From: Xenophilus sp. E41
GTDB taxonomy: Bacteria; Pseudomonadota; Gammaproteobacteria; Burkholderiales; Burkholderiaceae_C
Length of the DNA: 64,000 nt
Assembly: GCF_003671765.1 (NCBI RefSeq)
Contig: NZ_QPIB01000001.1
Coordinates: 248,001-312,000, forward strand
Direction: 5' to 3'
Shown: positions 44,898 to 52,969 of the stretch, in pieces
Layout: every line of letters starts with the position of its first letter
Numbering within the stretch: position 1 is the stretch's first letter
Position numbers and translations under genes: made by a program
The notes under the pieces: model-generated
The model's input: the letters and a program-made list of their open reading frames with translations, nothing else
The model's database searches: none
What the model was told of the DNA's origin: nothing

Positions 44898-46673
44898 ATG
44901 AACGTCAGCGAATTCGTCTGGCAGCGCCTGGCGCAGTGGGGCCTGCACCGCGCCTACGGCTATCCGGGCGACGGCGCGGGCGGGCTGGACGTGGCCCTCG
45001 AGCGTTCGAAGGCGATGTCCTTCGTGCAGGCGCGGCACGAGGAGATGGCGGCCTTCATGGCCTGTGCGCACGCCAAGTTCACCGGCGAGGTGGGCCTGTG
45101 CTTCGCGACCTCGGGCCCGGGTGCGGTGCACCTGCTCAACGGGCTGTACGACGCCCGCATGGACCATGTGCCGGTGGTGGCGCTGGTCGGCCAGCAGCCG
45201 CGTTCCGCCATCGGGGCCAGCTTTCAGCAGGAGGTCGACCTGGCCGCCCTCTTCAAGGACGTGGCGTCGGAGTTCGTGGGCACGGCCACTTCGCCCGCCC
45301 AGGTGCGCCACCTGATCGACCGCGCCGTGCGCATCGCGGCAGCCCGCCGCACCGTCACCTGCGTGGTGCTGCCGCACGACGTGCAGCAGATGCCCTACGA
45401 GGACCCGCCGGTCGCCCACGGCAGCACGCACACCGGCGTCGGCCACGCGCGCAGTGCGGGGCTGCCCGACGAGCAGGCGCTGATCGAGGCGGCCGCCGTG
45501 CTCAACGCCGGCCAGCGCGTGGCGATGCTGGTCGGCGCCGGCGCGCTGGGCGCGACCGACCTGCTCATCGACGTGGCCGACACGCTGCAGGCCGGCTGCG
45601 CCAAGGCCCTGCTGGGCAAGGCGGCGCTGCCGGACGAGCTGCCCTGGGTGACCGGCTCCATCGGCCTGCTGGGCACCGAGCCGAGCTGGGAGCTGATGCA
45701 GTCGTGCGACACGCTGCTGATGGTCGGCACGTCCTTCCCCTACAGCGAATTCCTGCCCAAGCCCGGGTCGGCACGCGCGGTGCAGATCGACGTCGACCCG
45801 GCCGCGCTGAGCCTGCGCTACCCGACCGAGGTCAACCTGCTCGGCGCGGCGGTGCCCACGCTGCGTGCCTTGTCGGCGCTGCTGGTGCCGCGTGCGCGCA
45901 GTACCTGGCGCGAAGGGATCGAGCGCCAGGTCGCCGCCTGGTGGCGCACCTTGGAGGCCCGCGCGATGCAGCCGGCCGACCCGCTCAATCCGCAGCGCGT
46001 GCTGTGGGAGCTCTCGCCGCGCCTGCCCGACCGCAGCATCCTGACGGGCGACGCCGGCACTGTGGCGAACTGGTACGCCCGCGACGTGCGCCTGCGGCGC
46101 GGCATGATGGGCTCGCTGTCGGGCACGCTGGCTTCCATGGGCTCGGCCACGCCCTATGCGGTGGCCGCCAAGATGGCCTTCCCGGACCGGCCCGTGATCG
46201 CGCTGATCGGCGACGGCGCCATGCAGATGAACGGGCTGGGCGAGCTGATCACCATCGCCAAATACTGGCGCGAATGGGCCAGCCCGACCCTGGTGGTGAT
46301 GGTGCTCAACAACCAGGACCTGGCGCAGGTGACCTGGGAAGAGCGCATCCAGATGGGCGAAGGCAAGACCCTGAGCACGCAGCAGCTGCCCGACGTGCCC
46401 TACCACCGCTTCGCCGAGCTGCTGGGCCTGCGGGGCCTGTACGTGAGTTCGCCGGAGCAGGTCGGCCCGGCCTGGGACGAGGCGCTGCACGCCGACCGGC
46501 CGGTGGTGCTGGAATGCCGCACCGACCCGAACGTGCCGCCGCTGCCACCGCACATCACGCCCGAGCAGGCGCGCAACTTCCTGGGCATGGCGCGCACCGA
46601 GCTCGAGCTCGGGTCGGTGCTGGTGAACAGCGCGCGGCAGCTCTTCGCCTCCTTCCTGGGACGACGCCGGTAG
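44898..46673 (+). CDS. Thiamine-pyrophosphate enzyme (pyruvate oxidase family)
   Basis: A 591-residue TPP-dependent enzyme of the acetolactate synthase/pyruvate oxidase family. The N-terminal PYR domain has VQARHEEMAAFMACAHAKFTG with the catalytic Glu and TSGPGAVHLLNGLYDA. The C-terminal PP domain has the TPP/Mg motif GDGAMQMNGLG... ending VLNN. The order PYR-middle-PP is standard. It could make acetate or acetyl phosphate from pyruvate; FAD use cannot be decided. It starts at MNVSEFVWQRLAQWG. Confidence 0.88.
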   Translation: MNVSEFVWQRLAQWGLHRAYGYPGDGAGGLDVALERSKAMSFVQARHEEMAAFMACAHAKFTGEVGLCFATSGPGAVHLLNGLYDARMDHVPVVALVGQQPRSAIGASFQQEVDLAALFKDVASEFVGTATSPAQVRHLIDRAVRIAAARRTVTCVVLPHDVQQMPYEDPPVAHGSTHTGVGHARSAGLPDEQALIEAAAVLNAGQRVAMLVGAGALGATDLLIDVADTLQAGCAKALLGKAALPDELPWVTGSIGLLGTEPSWELMQSCDTLLMVGTSFPYSEFLPKPGSARAVQIDVDPAALSLRYPTEVNLLGAAVPTLRALSALLVPRARSTWREGIERQVAAWWRTLEARAMQPADPLNPQRVLWELSPRLPDRSILTGDAGTVANWYARDVRLRRGMMGSLSGTLASMGSATPYAVAAKMAFPDRPVIALIGDGAMQMNGLGELITIAKYWREWASPTLVVMVLNNQDLAQVTWEERIQMGEGKTLSTQQLPDVPYHRFAELLGLRGLYVSSPEQVGPAWDEALHADRPVVLECRTDPNVPPLPPHITPEQARNFLGMARTELELGSVLVNSARQLFASFLGRRR

Positions 46674-46700
46674 GCCTGCGCGGCGCGGTAGATTGCGGGC

Positions 46701-47714
46701 ATGCAAGACATCCCGCCGAATTTCGCGACCCTGTTCGTGGCCACCTGCAACGTCCTCAACCTGGCCCGGCCGCAGCGCGTCTTCTATGCCAACCAGGACC
46801 CGTACGACCCGCGCGACTATCAGCGCAAGGTGAGCTGGCTGGGCGAGCGCTTCCGCGCGCTCAACGCCGACGTGCTGGCCGTGCAGGAGGTGTGGGACGA
46901 CACCGCCCTGAAGGACGCGCTGCTCGCCAGCGGCCTGCGCTACGACACCATCGCGGTGCCCGGCGCCGAGAGCACGCCGCCGGCCCAGGGCGCGCAGGGC
47001 ACGCCGCGCGTGGGCATCGCGACGCGGCTGCGGGTGGACGGCATCGAGTCCTTCGTCGACTTTCCGGACGGCATCGCGGTCGACGTGCCCGGGCTGGGCC
47101 CGCACACGCGCTTCGAGCGCCCGCCCCTGCTTGCGCGTCTGCGCATGAAGCACGGCCAGCCGGTGAACGTGCTGACGGTGCACCTCAAGTCCAAACGGCC
47201 GAAGTTCCTGCTCGACGCGGCCGGCCAGTCACTGGAGGACCGCGACGACCGCAAGGTGGCGGCGCGCGCCTCGCTGCGCTCGCTGCTCATGCGCGGCGCC
47301 GAGGCCGCGGCACTGCGCTGCATCGTGATCGACCTGCTGCGTGGCAGCCAGGTGCCGCTGGTGGTGATGGGCGACTTCAACGACCACCCGCACAGCGTGA
47401 CCACGCAGCTGGTGGCCGCCACCTCGGACGCCGTCTACGACAAGTCGGCGCGCGACGTGGCCCTGTTCAATGCCTACGAGATGCAGGGCGAGTCGGCGCT
47501 GAAGAAGGACGTGGCGTATTCGCACGTGCACCAGGGCTTCCCGGAGATCCTGGACCAGGTCTTCGTGAGCGAGGAGTTCATGGCCGGCTCGCCGAGGAGC
47601 CTGGGCGACGTGCGGCGGGTGGACTACTTCAACGACCACCTGCACGAGGGCCGCGACCGAACGCGCTCGGACCACGGCTTCGTGCGTGCGCTGCTGCGGT
47701 TGCGGATCGGCTGA
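46701..47714 (+). CDS. Endonuclease/exonuclease/phosphatase family protein
   Basis: A 337-residue EEP-superfamily hydrolase. Motifs: FVATCNVLNLA, DVLAVQEVWDD (metal-binding Glu), NVLTVHLKSKRP, VVMGDFNDHPHS (catalytic Asp and Asn) and RSDHGFVRALL (catalytic Asp-His). No signal peptide. It could be a nuclease or phosphodiesterase; nothing in the neighbourhood tells which. Starts 27 nt after the TPP gene. Confidence 0.88.
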   Translation: MQDIPPNFATLFVATCNVLNLARPQRVFYANQDPYDPRDYQRKVSWLGERFRALNADVLAVQEVWDDTALKDALLASGLRYDTIAVPGAESTPPAQGAQGTPRVGIATRLRVDGIESFVDFPDGIAVDVPGLGPHTRFERPPLLARLRMKHGQPVNVLTVHLKSKRPKFLLDAAGQSLEDRDDRKVAARASLRSLLMRGAEAAALRCIVIDLLRGSQVPLVVMGDFNDHPHSVTTQLVAATSDAVYDKSARDVALFNAYEMQGESALKKDVAYSHVHQGFPEILDQVFVSEEFMAGSPRSLGDVRRVDYFNDHLHEGRDRTRSDHGFVRALLRLRIG

Positions 47715-47739
47715 GCGGGCAGCTGTCGACCCGAGGGCA

Positions 47740-48936
47740 TCACGCCTCGGACACGCGCACCGTGGCGTCCGCACGCTTGTGCAGGTCGGGCAGCAGTTCG
47801 AGCCCCAGGCCCGGCTTGTCGTTGAGCCGGATCATGCCCTTCTCGACGATCGGCAGTTCGGTCACCAGTTCCTTGTACCAGCCGGTGAAGAAGGCGCGCA
47901 CGCTCTCCTGGATGAGCGCGTTGGGCGCGTGCAGGCTGAGGTGCGTGGAGGCAGCCCATACCACCGGGCCGGTGCAGTCGTGCGGCGCCACCGGCAGTTG
48001 CCAGGCGTCGGCCATGGCGGCGATCTTGCGCGCTTCGGTCAGGCCGCCGCACCAGCTCAGGTCGAGCATGGCCACGCCAGCGACACCCGTCTGCAGGTAG
48101 TCCTTGAAGCCCCACTTGTAGCTGAGCGTCTCGCTCGCGCAGATCAGCGCCTTGCAGTCGACGGCATACTGACGGAGCAGGTCGAGGCTGTCCATGCGGA
48201 TCGCGTCCTCGTGCCAGAAAGTGTCGAACTCCTGCAGGGCGCGCGCGATCTTCTGCGCCATCGGCAGCCGCCACAGGCTGTGGAACTCGACCATGATGTC
48301 CATCTGCCGCCCCACGGCCGAACGGATCTTGCGGAAAGGCTCCAGCGCCGTGTCGAGATCGGCGTTGCTGATGTACTGGCCGTGGCTCCTCTCGGCCGCC
48401 GGGTCGAAGGGCCAGATCTTCATGGCCGTGATGCCTTCGGACAGCAGCGACTCGGCCAGCTCGTCGGCATGGTGCAGGAAGCCCTGCAGGTCCTCGTACG
48501 GCCCGGCGTTGTTCCCGAGCCCCCAGTTTGACGTGTTCTGGTTGGCCGTGCTGCGCACGTACTGGTAGCCGGCGCAGGTGTTGTAGATGCGGATGGCGTC
48601 GCGGCTCTTGCCGCCCAGCGCGGTGTGCACCGGCATGCTGGCGGCCTTGCCGAACAGGTCCCACAGGGCGATGTCGACGGCCGAGTTGCCGCGCGTCTCG
48701 ACGCCGGACCCGCGCCAGCCCAGGTAGCCCGTCAGGTCGCGGTTGCGCGCCTCGATCGCCAGCGGGTCGGCGCCCAGCAGCTTGGGCGCGGCCCACTCGT
48801 GCAGGTAGGCCTCGACGGCCGCGGCGCCCATGAAGGTCTCGCCCAGCCCCACCAGGCCTTCGTCGGTGTGCAGGCGCACCCACAGGATGTTGGGGAACTC
48901 GCCCAGGCGGACGGTTTCGACTTGCGTGATCTTCAT
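47740..48936 (-). CDS. Enolase-superfamily dehydratase (mandelate racemase-like)
   Basis: A 398-residue MR/MLE-family enzyme. The capping domain starts MKITQVETVRLGEFPNI and contains the typical WDLFGKAASMPVHTALGG. In the barrel, metal ligands appear as Glu in IMVEFHSLW, WHEDAIR and CASETL. The base/acid candidates are Lys in GITAMKIW and His in APHDCTGPV. These suggest a sugar-acid dehydratase of the galactonate/gluconate type. It is the last gene of the TRAP operon. Confidence 0.88.
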   Translation of the reverse strand: MKITQVETVRLGEFPNILWVRLHTDEGLVGLGETFMGAAAVEAYLHEWAAPKLLGADPLAIEARNRDLTGYLGWRGSGVETRGNSAVDIALWDLFGKAASMPVHTALGGKSRDAIRIYNTCAGYQYVRSTANQNTSNWGLGNNAGPYEDLQGFLHHADELAESLLSEGITAMKIWPFDPAAERSHGQYISNADLDTALEPFRKIRSAVGRQMDIMVEFHSLWRLPMAQKIARALQEFDTFWHEDAIRMDSLDLLRQYAVDCKALICASETLSYKWGFKDYLQTGVAGVAMLDLSWCGGLTEARKIAAMADAWQLPVAPHDCTGPVVWAASTHLSLHAPNALIQESVRAFFTGWYKELVTELPIVEKGMIRLNDKPGLGLELLPDLHKRADATVRVSEA

Positions 48937-48960
48937 GCGTGGCTGCTCCCGCGACGAAAC

Positions 48961-48988
48961 GGAAAAGGCCGCGCCCTGGAGCGCGGCC
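48961..48988 (-). terminator. Stem-loop between dctP and the dehydratase gene
   Basis: An 8-bp G+C-rich stem (48967-48974 with 48981-48988) followed on the minus strand by TTTTCC. It is a weak terminator or attenuator that would make the downstream dehydratase less expressed than the receptor. Confidence 0.65.
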
Positions 48989-49003
48989 CGTGGGTGGGCG
49001 CGA

Positions 49004-50011
49004 TCAGCCGCCGCGCGCCTTCTTCAGCGCATCCATCACCACGTTGACGGCCTCGGCACCGATGGTCGGGATGTTCTTGTCGTAGACCGGCTTGACCTTG
49101 TCGAACATGCGCTTCTGCTCGGCCGGGCTCACCTCGTTCACGGCCATGGTCTTCTTCAGGTTCTCCAGCGACTTGGCGTTGAGCGCACGGTTGGCCTCGC
49201 GCTCCACCTTGCGGCCCTCGATCGCGGCCTCGCGCAGCACCGCCTGCTCCTCGGGCTTGAGCTGGTCCCACAGCTTCTTGCTGTAGAGGATCAGGAAGGG
49301 CGTGTAGGCGTGGCGCGTCACGCTCAGGTACTTCTGCACCTCGCTGAACTTCGAGGTCTCGATGGTCACGAAGGGGTTCTCCTGGCCGTCGATGGTGCGG
49401 GTCTCCAGTGCGGTGAACACCTCGCCGAAGGCCATCGGCACGGCATTCGTGCCCAGCGTCTTGAAGGAGTCCAGGAAGATGTTGTTCTGCATCACGCGGA
49501 CCTTCACGCCCTCGAAGTCCTCGACCTTGGCGACGGGGCGCTTGCTGTTGGTGAGGTTGCGAAAGCCGTTCTCCCAGTAGGCCAGGTTGACCAGGCCCGC
49601 GGCCTCGAGCTTCTTGTTGAAGTACTCGCCGGCGGGGCCGTCGAGCACGGCGTCGGCTTCCTTCTCGTTGTTGAACAGGAAGGGCAGGTCGAACACGCCC
49701 AGTTCCTTGACGATGCCCACCAGCGGCGAGCTGGAGGTGCACACCATCTCCTGCGTGCCGGCGCGCAGGGCCTGCGTGGCCTGCAGGTCGCCGCCGGCGG
49801 CACCGCCCCAGAAGGCGGCGATCTTCATCTTGCCGCCTGTCTTGGCGGCCAGCACTTCCTGCATCTTCTTGACGCCCTGGCCCACCGGATGGTCCTCGTT
49901 CACGCCGTTGGTGAACTTGATGGTGCGCTCTGCGAACTGGGCCGAGGCCGCGAAGGGCGTGGCCAGGGCGATGGCGGCCGCCGCGGCGACCAGGCTTCTG
50001 CGGTTGAACAT
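49004..50011 (-). CDS. TRAP transporter receptor, DctP family
   Basis: A 335-residue periplasmic binding protein: signal NRRSLVAAAAAIALATPFAASA, then IKFTNGVNEDHPVGQGVKKM. Family elements include GVFDLPFLFNNEKEADAVLDG, FEGVKVRVMQNNIFLDSFKTLGTNAVPMAFGEVFTALE and TIDGQENPFVTI. The Arg in KVRVMQN normally binds the ligand carboxylate, suggesting a carboxylate ligand such as an aldonate. Precedes a stem-loop. Confidence 0.93.
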   Translation of the reverse strand: MFNRRSLVAAAAAIALATPFAASAQFAERTIKFTNGVNEDHPVGQGVKKMQEVLAAKTGGKMKIAAFWGGAAGGDLQATQALRAGTQEMVCTSSSPLVGIVKELGVFDLPFLFNNEKEADAVLDGPAGEYFNKKLEAAGLVNLAYWENGFRNLTNSKRPVAKVEDFEGVKVRVMQNNIFLDSFKTLGTNAVPMAFGEVFTALETRTIDGQENPFVTIETSKFSEVQKYLSVTRHAYTPFLILYSKKLWDQLKPEEQAVLREAAIEGRKVEREANRALNAKSLENLKKTMAVNEVSPAEQKRMFDKVKPVYDKNIPTIGAEAVNVVMDALKKARGG

Positions 50012-50090
50012 GGAATGTCTCCTTCTCTCGTCTTGGGTGGGGTTGGGAACAGGGGGCGAAACGTCGTCAGCGAACCGTCGGCCGGCGGCC

Positions 50091-51392
50091 TCATCGGGCC
50101 AGCCACCACGACAGCGGCACGGTCACGATCTGCGGGAAGAACACCATCGCGAACAGCACGATCAGTTGCGCGATGAAGAAGGGCATCACGCCCTTGAAGG
50201 CGTCGTCCATGCTGATGCGCGCCACGCCGCACACCACGTTGAGCACGGTGCCCACCGGCGGCGTGATGAGCCCGATGGCGTTGTTGATGATGAACAGCAC
50301 GCCGAAGTACACCGGGTCGATGCCGGCCTTGAGCACCACGGGCATCAGCACGGGGGTGAGGATCAGCACCGTGGGCGTGAAGTCCAGCGCCGTGCCGACG
50401 ATGACGATCAGCACCATCATCACGAACATCAGCAGCGTCTTGTTGTCCATGAAGGGCTGCAGGATCTTCGTCACCTCGCCGGGGATGTCGGCCACGGTGA
50501 TGAGCCATGCGCTCACCATCGCGGCGGCGACCAGGAACATGACGACGGCCGTGGTCTTGCCGGCGGCGGCGATCAGCCGGTACATCATGTGCCACTTCAG
50601 TTCGCGGTACACGAACATGCCGACCACGAAGGAGTACACGGCCGCCACCACCGCGGCTTCGGTCGGCGTGAAGATGCCGAACTTCATGCCGCCGATGATC
50701 ACCACCGGCAAGGCGAGGGCCAGGCTGCCGCGGGCCGTGATGCGCAGTCGCTCACCGAAAGGCACGCGCGGGGCGGACTTGACCTTGTCTCGGCGCGCCA
50801 CGATCCACCAGGCGATGCCGATCGCCAGGCCCATCAGGATGCCGGGCACGATGCCGGCCAGGAAGAGCTTTGTGATCGACACGTTGCCGGCCACACCGAA
50901 CACGATAAAGCCGATCGAGGGCGGGATGACCGGCGCGATGATGCCGCCGGCGGCGATGAGGCCGGCCGAGCGGTTGGTCTCGTAGCCCGCGCGGTTCATC
51001 ATCGGGATCAGCAGCGCGGCCAGCGCCGCCGTGTCGGCCACGGCCGAGCCCGAGATCGAGGCCATGATGATGGCCGCCACCACCGCCACGTAGCCCAGGC
51101 CGCCGCGGAAGTGACCGACCCAGGCCATGGCCAGGTCGACGATGCGACGCGAGAGCCCGCCGGCCGTCATGAACTCGCCGGCCAGCAGGAAGAAGGGCAC
51201 CGCCAGCAGCGGGAAGTTGTCGGCACCGTCGACGAAGCGCTGCGCGATGATCTGGCTGTCGAAGGCCGGCAGCACGCCGGTGAAGGCGAGCCAGCCCATG
51301 AGCGCCACGCCGCACACCAGCAGCGCGTAGGCGATGGGCATGCCGATGGCCATGGCGGCCAGCAGCGAGACGACGAAGACCGTGACCGTCAT
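50091..51392 (-). CDS. TRAP transporter large permease, DctM family
   Basis: A 433-residue membrane protein with about twelve hydrophobic segments. Features: ADNFPLLAVPFFLLAGEFM, SISGSAVADTAALAALLIPMM and ITPPVGTVLNVVCGVA. It overlaps dctQ by 4 nt (ATGA). Uses the Na+ gradient to import with DctP. Start at ATG 51392. Confidence 0.93.
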   Translation of the reverse strand: MTVTVFVVSLLAAMAIGMPIAYALLVCGVALMGWLAFTGVLPAFDSQIIAQRFVDGADNFPLLAVPFFLLAGEFMTAGGLSRRIVDLAMAWVGHFRGGLGYVAVVAAIIMASISGSAVADTAALAALLIPMMNRAGYETNRSAGLIAAGGIIAPVIPPSIGFIVFGVAGNVSITKLFLAGIVPGILMGLAIGIAWWIVARRDKVKSAPRVPFGERLRITARGSLALALPVVIIGGMKFGIFTPTEAAVVAAVYSFVVGMFVYRELKWHMMYRLIAAAGKTTAVVMFLVAAAMVSAWLITVADIPGEVTKILQPFMDNKTLLMFVMMVLIVIVGTALDFTPTVLILTPVLMPVVLKAGIDPVYFGVLFIINNAIGLITPPVGTVLNVVCGVARISMDDAFKGVMPFFIAQLIVLFAMVFFPQIVTVPLSWWLAR

Positions 51393-51940
51393 GACGCGCT
51401 CCTGGCTTCGCCGGCGTGGCCGGGTTCGGGGGCGACGTCCTCGGACTCCATCACCTGCACCAGTTCCTCGTCGCTCATGCGGCCGGTGAAGAGGCGCCAC
51501 AGCTTCTCGAGGTTGATGAGCCCCATGACCACCGAGACCACGTAGCCGATGCCGTAGATCCAGATCATCGAGATGCCGACCACCGGCGAGATGTTGGTGG
51601 TCTGCAGCTCGTGCATCTCGTAGGTGCCCATGAAGAAGAGCACGTTGCAGAGCAGCATCAGCACCTGGTTGATGAAGAAGCAGACCTTCTTGCCCGCGCG
51701 CGGCAGGTGCTTGATGAGCGTGTCCACGCCCAGGTGCGCGCCGTCGCGCATCGCGACCATGGCGCCGATGTAGGTGAGCCAGATGAAGCAGTAGCGCGAC
51801 ATCTCGTCCGACACCGTGATGCCCGAGTTGAAGCCGTAGCGCAGCACCACGTTGCCGAAGACCATGACGACCATGGCCACCATGCACACGACGACGAGGA
51901 ACTCGAGCAGCTTGAAGAATGCGTCGATCACGCCTCTCAT
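51389..51940 (-). CDS. TRAP transporter small permease, DctQ family
   Basis: A 183-residue protein with four TM segments (FFKLLEFLVVVCMVAMVVMV; MSRYCFIWLTYIGAMVAM; VCFFINQVLMLLCNVLFFMG; GISMIWIYGIGYVVSVVMG). The central R-DGAHLGVDTLIK loop is family-typical. Start ATG 51940 has GGAGA 8 nt upstream. Confidence 0.92.
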   Translation of the reverse strand: MRGVIDAFFKLLEFLVVVCMVAMVVMVFGNVVLRYGFNSGITVSDEMSRYCFIWLTYIGAMVAMRDGAHLGVDTLIKHLPRAGKKVCFFINQVLMLLCNVLFFMGTYEMHELQTTNISPVVGISMIWIYGIGYVVSVVMGLINLEKLWRLFTGRMSDEELVQVMESEDVAPEPGHAGEARSAS

Positions 51941-51980
51941 GGGAAATGTCTCCTGATGGATTGTTGTTGTCGGTATGGGG

Positions 51981-52733
51981 TCAGGCCGCGGCCTTGATGC
52001 GCCGCGGCGGTGCATGGATCTGCGGGATGCGCTTGCCTGAGGCGAACACCGTTTCGATGTCCTCGCGCGCGCCGTCGATCAGCACGCGGATCGCCTTCTC
52101 GGCGCGCTCGGGCTGGCGCGCGATGACGGCATCGAGCACGGCGCGGTGCAGCGGCAGCGAGATGGCCGGGCCGTTCTTGCGGCGCGTTGAGATCTCGAAG
52201 CTGGTGCGCAGCAGGGCCGCCAGCGCCCGGCTCATCTGCACCAGCATGCGGTTGTGGCTGGCGGCGATCAGGCCCTGGTGGAAGCGCAGGTCGGGCGTGA
52301 CGTAGTCGCCGCCGAATTCGATGGCGTGCTTCATCAGCGCGAAGGCGGCCTCCATGTCGGCAATGTCGCTGGCCGTGGCACGTTCGGCGGCCAGCCGCAC
52401 CGCCGCGGGCTCCACGGCGCGGCGCAGGTCCTGCAGGTCGCGCAGGAACTCGCGCGAGAGGCCCACGCGCGTCTGCCAGACGATGACGTCGGCGTCGAAC
52501 CAGTTCCACTGGTCCTCGGGCAGCACACGGGTGCCGACCTTCGGGCCGCTGGTGATCAGCCCCTTGGCGATCAGCGACTTGACGGCCTCGCGGATCACGG
52601 TGCGGCTCACGCCCAGTTCCTCGCACAGCAAGGGTTCGGGCGGCAGCGAACTGCCGGGCGGATAGCGGCCGGCCACGATGTCGGCGCCGATGCGGTCGAC
52701 CGTGTTGCCGTGGACGTTCTTGATCGCACTCAT
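51981..52733 (-). CDS. GntR/FCD regulator of the sugar-acid locus
   Basis: A 250-residue FadR-like repressor. Winged helix: IGADIVAGRYPPGSSLPPEPLLCEELGVSRTVIREAVKSLIAKGLI. The FCD domain contains LRFHQGLIAASHN and LHRAVLDAVIARQPERAEKA, including the His metal or ligand site. ATG 52733 (MSAIKNVHGN) overlaps the stop of a 34-codon upstream ORF as ATGA. Located between divergent operons that it would regulate. Confidence 0.92.
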   Translation of the reverse strand: MSAIKNVHGNTVDRIGADIVAGRYPPGSSLPPEPLLCEELGVSRTVIREAVKSLIAKGLITSGPKVGTRVLPEDQWNWFDADVIVWQTRVGLSREFLRDLQDLRRAVEPAAVRLAAERATASDIADMEAAFALMKHAIEFGGDYVTPDLRFHQGLIAASHNRMLVQMSRALAALLRTSFEISTRRKNGPAISLPLHRAVLDAVIARQPERAEKAIRVLIDGAREDIETVFASGKRIPQIHAPPRRIKAAA

Positions 52734-52834
52734 GGGCGATGCGCACCTCCGCCGGCACGCGCGCGGCCCGCTGCGCGCACCGCGGCGGCAAGCGCGGTGT
52801 CGTCGCGGCAAAGCACGTTCGAGCCGGTGGTCAT
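52730..52834 (-). CDS. 34-codon leader ORF coupled to the GntR gene
   Basis: ATG 52834 has a strong GGAGA at good spacing and the frame ends in an ATGA overlap with the regulator start, so ribosomes leaving it can re-initiate there. The 34-residue peptide (MTTGSNVLCRDDTALAAAVR and 14 more) is Ala/Arg rich and matches nothing I know. It may be a translational leader or the remnant of a larger gene. Confidence 0.55.
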   Translation of the reverse strand: MTTGSNVLCRDDTALAAAVRAAGRARAGGGAHRP

Positions 52835-52894
52835 GGGTGTCGTCTCCTGGGGTGCCACTCGAAAACCCTGAGCAGGGCCTTCGTCTTCGTTCTT

Positions 52895-52904
52895 ATCATA
52901 TGAT
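52895..52904. promoter_or_regulatory. Candidate FCD-regulator operator
   Basis: ATCATATGAT, a perfect 10-bp palindrome within an AT-rich patch between the leader ORF and the IlvD/Edd gene. Position between the two divergent operons makes it a likely operator for both. Confidence 0.6.
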
Positions 52905-52969
52905 GATTGAATCGGCAGGCTCGCAGAGTGGAAACCCTGAGCCGCGGCCGGCACCACGACGGAGACACC

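Noticed and set aside
44577-47183. Long minus-strand frame opposite the TPP enzyme
   Set aside because: Low-complexity His/Arg/Gln sequence with no domain, overlapping two well-supported genes on the other strand.
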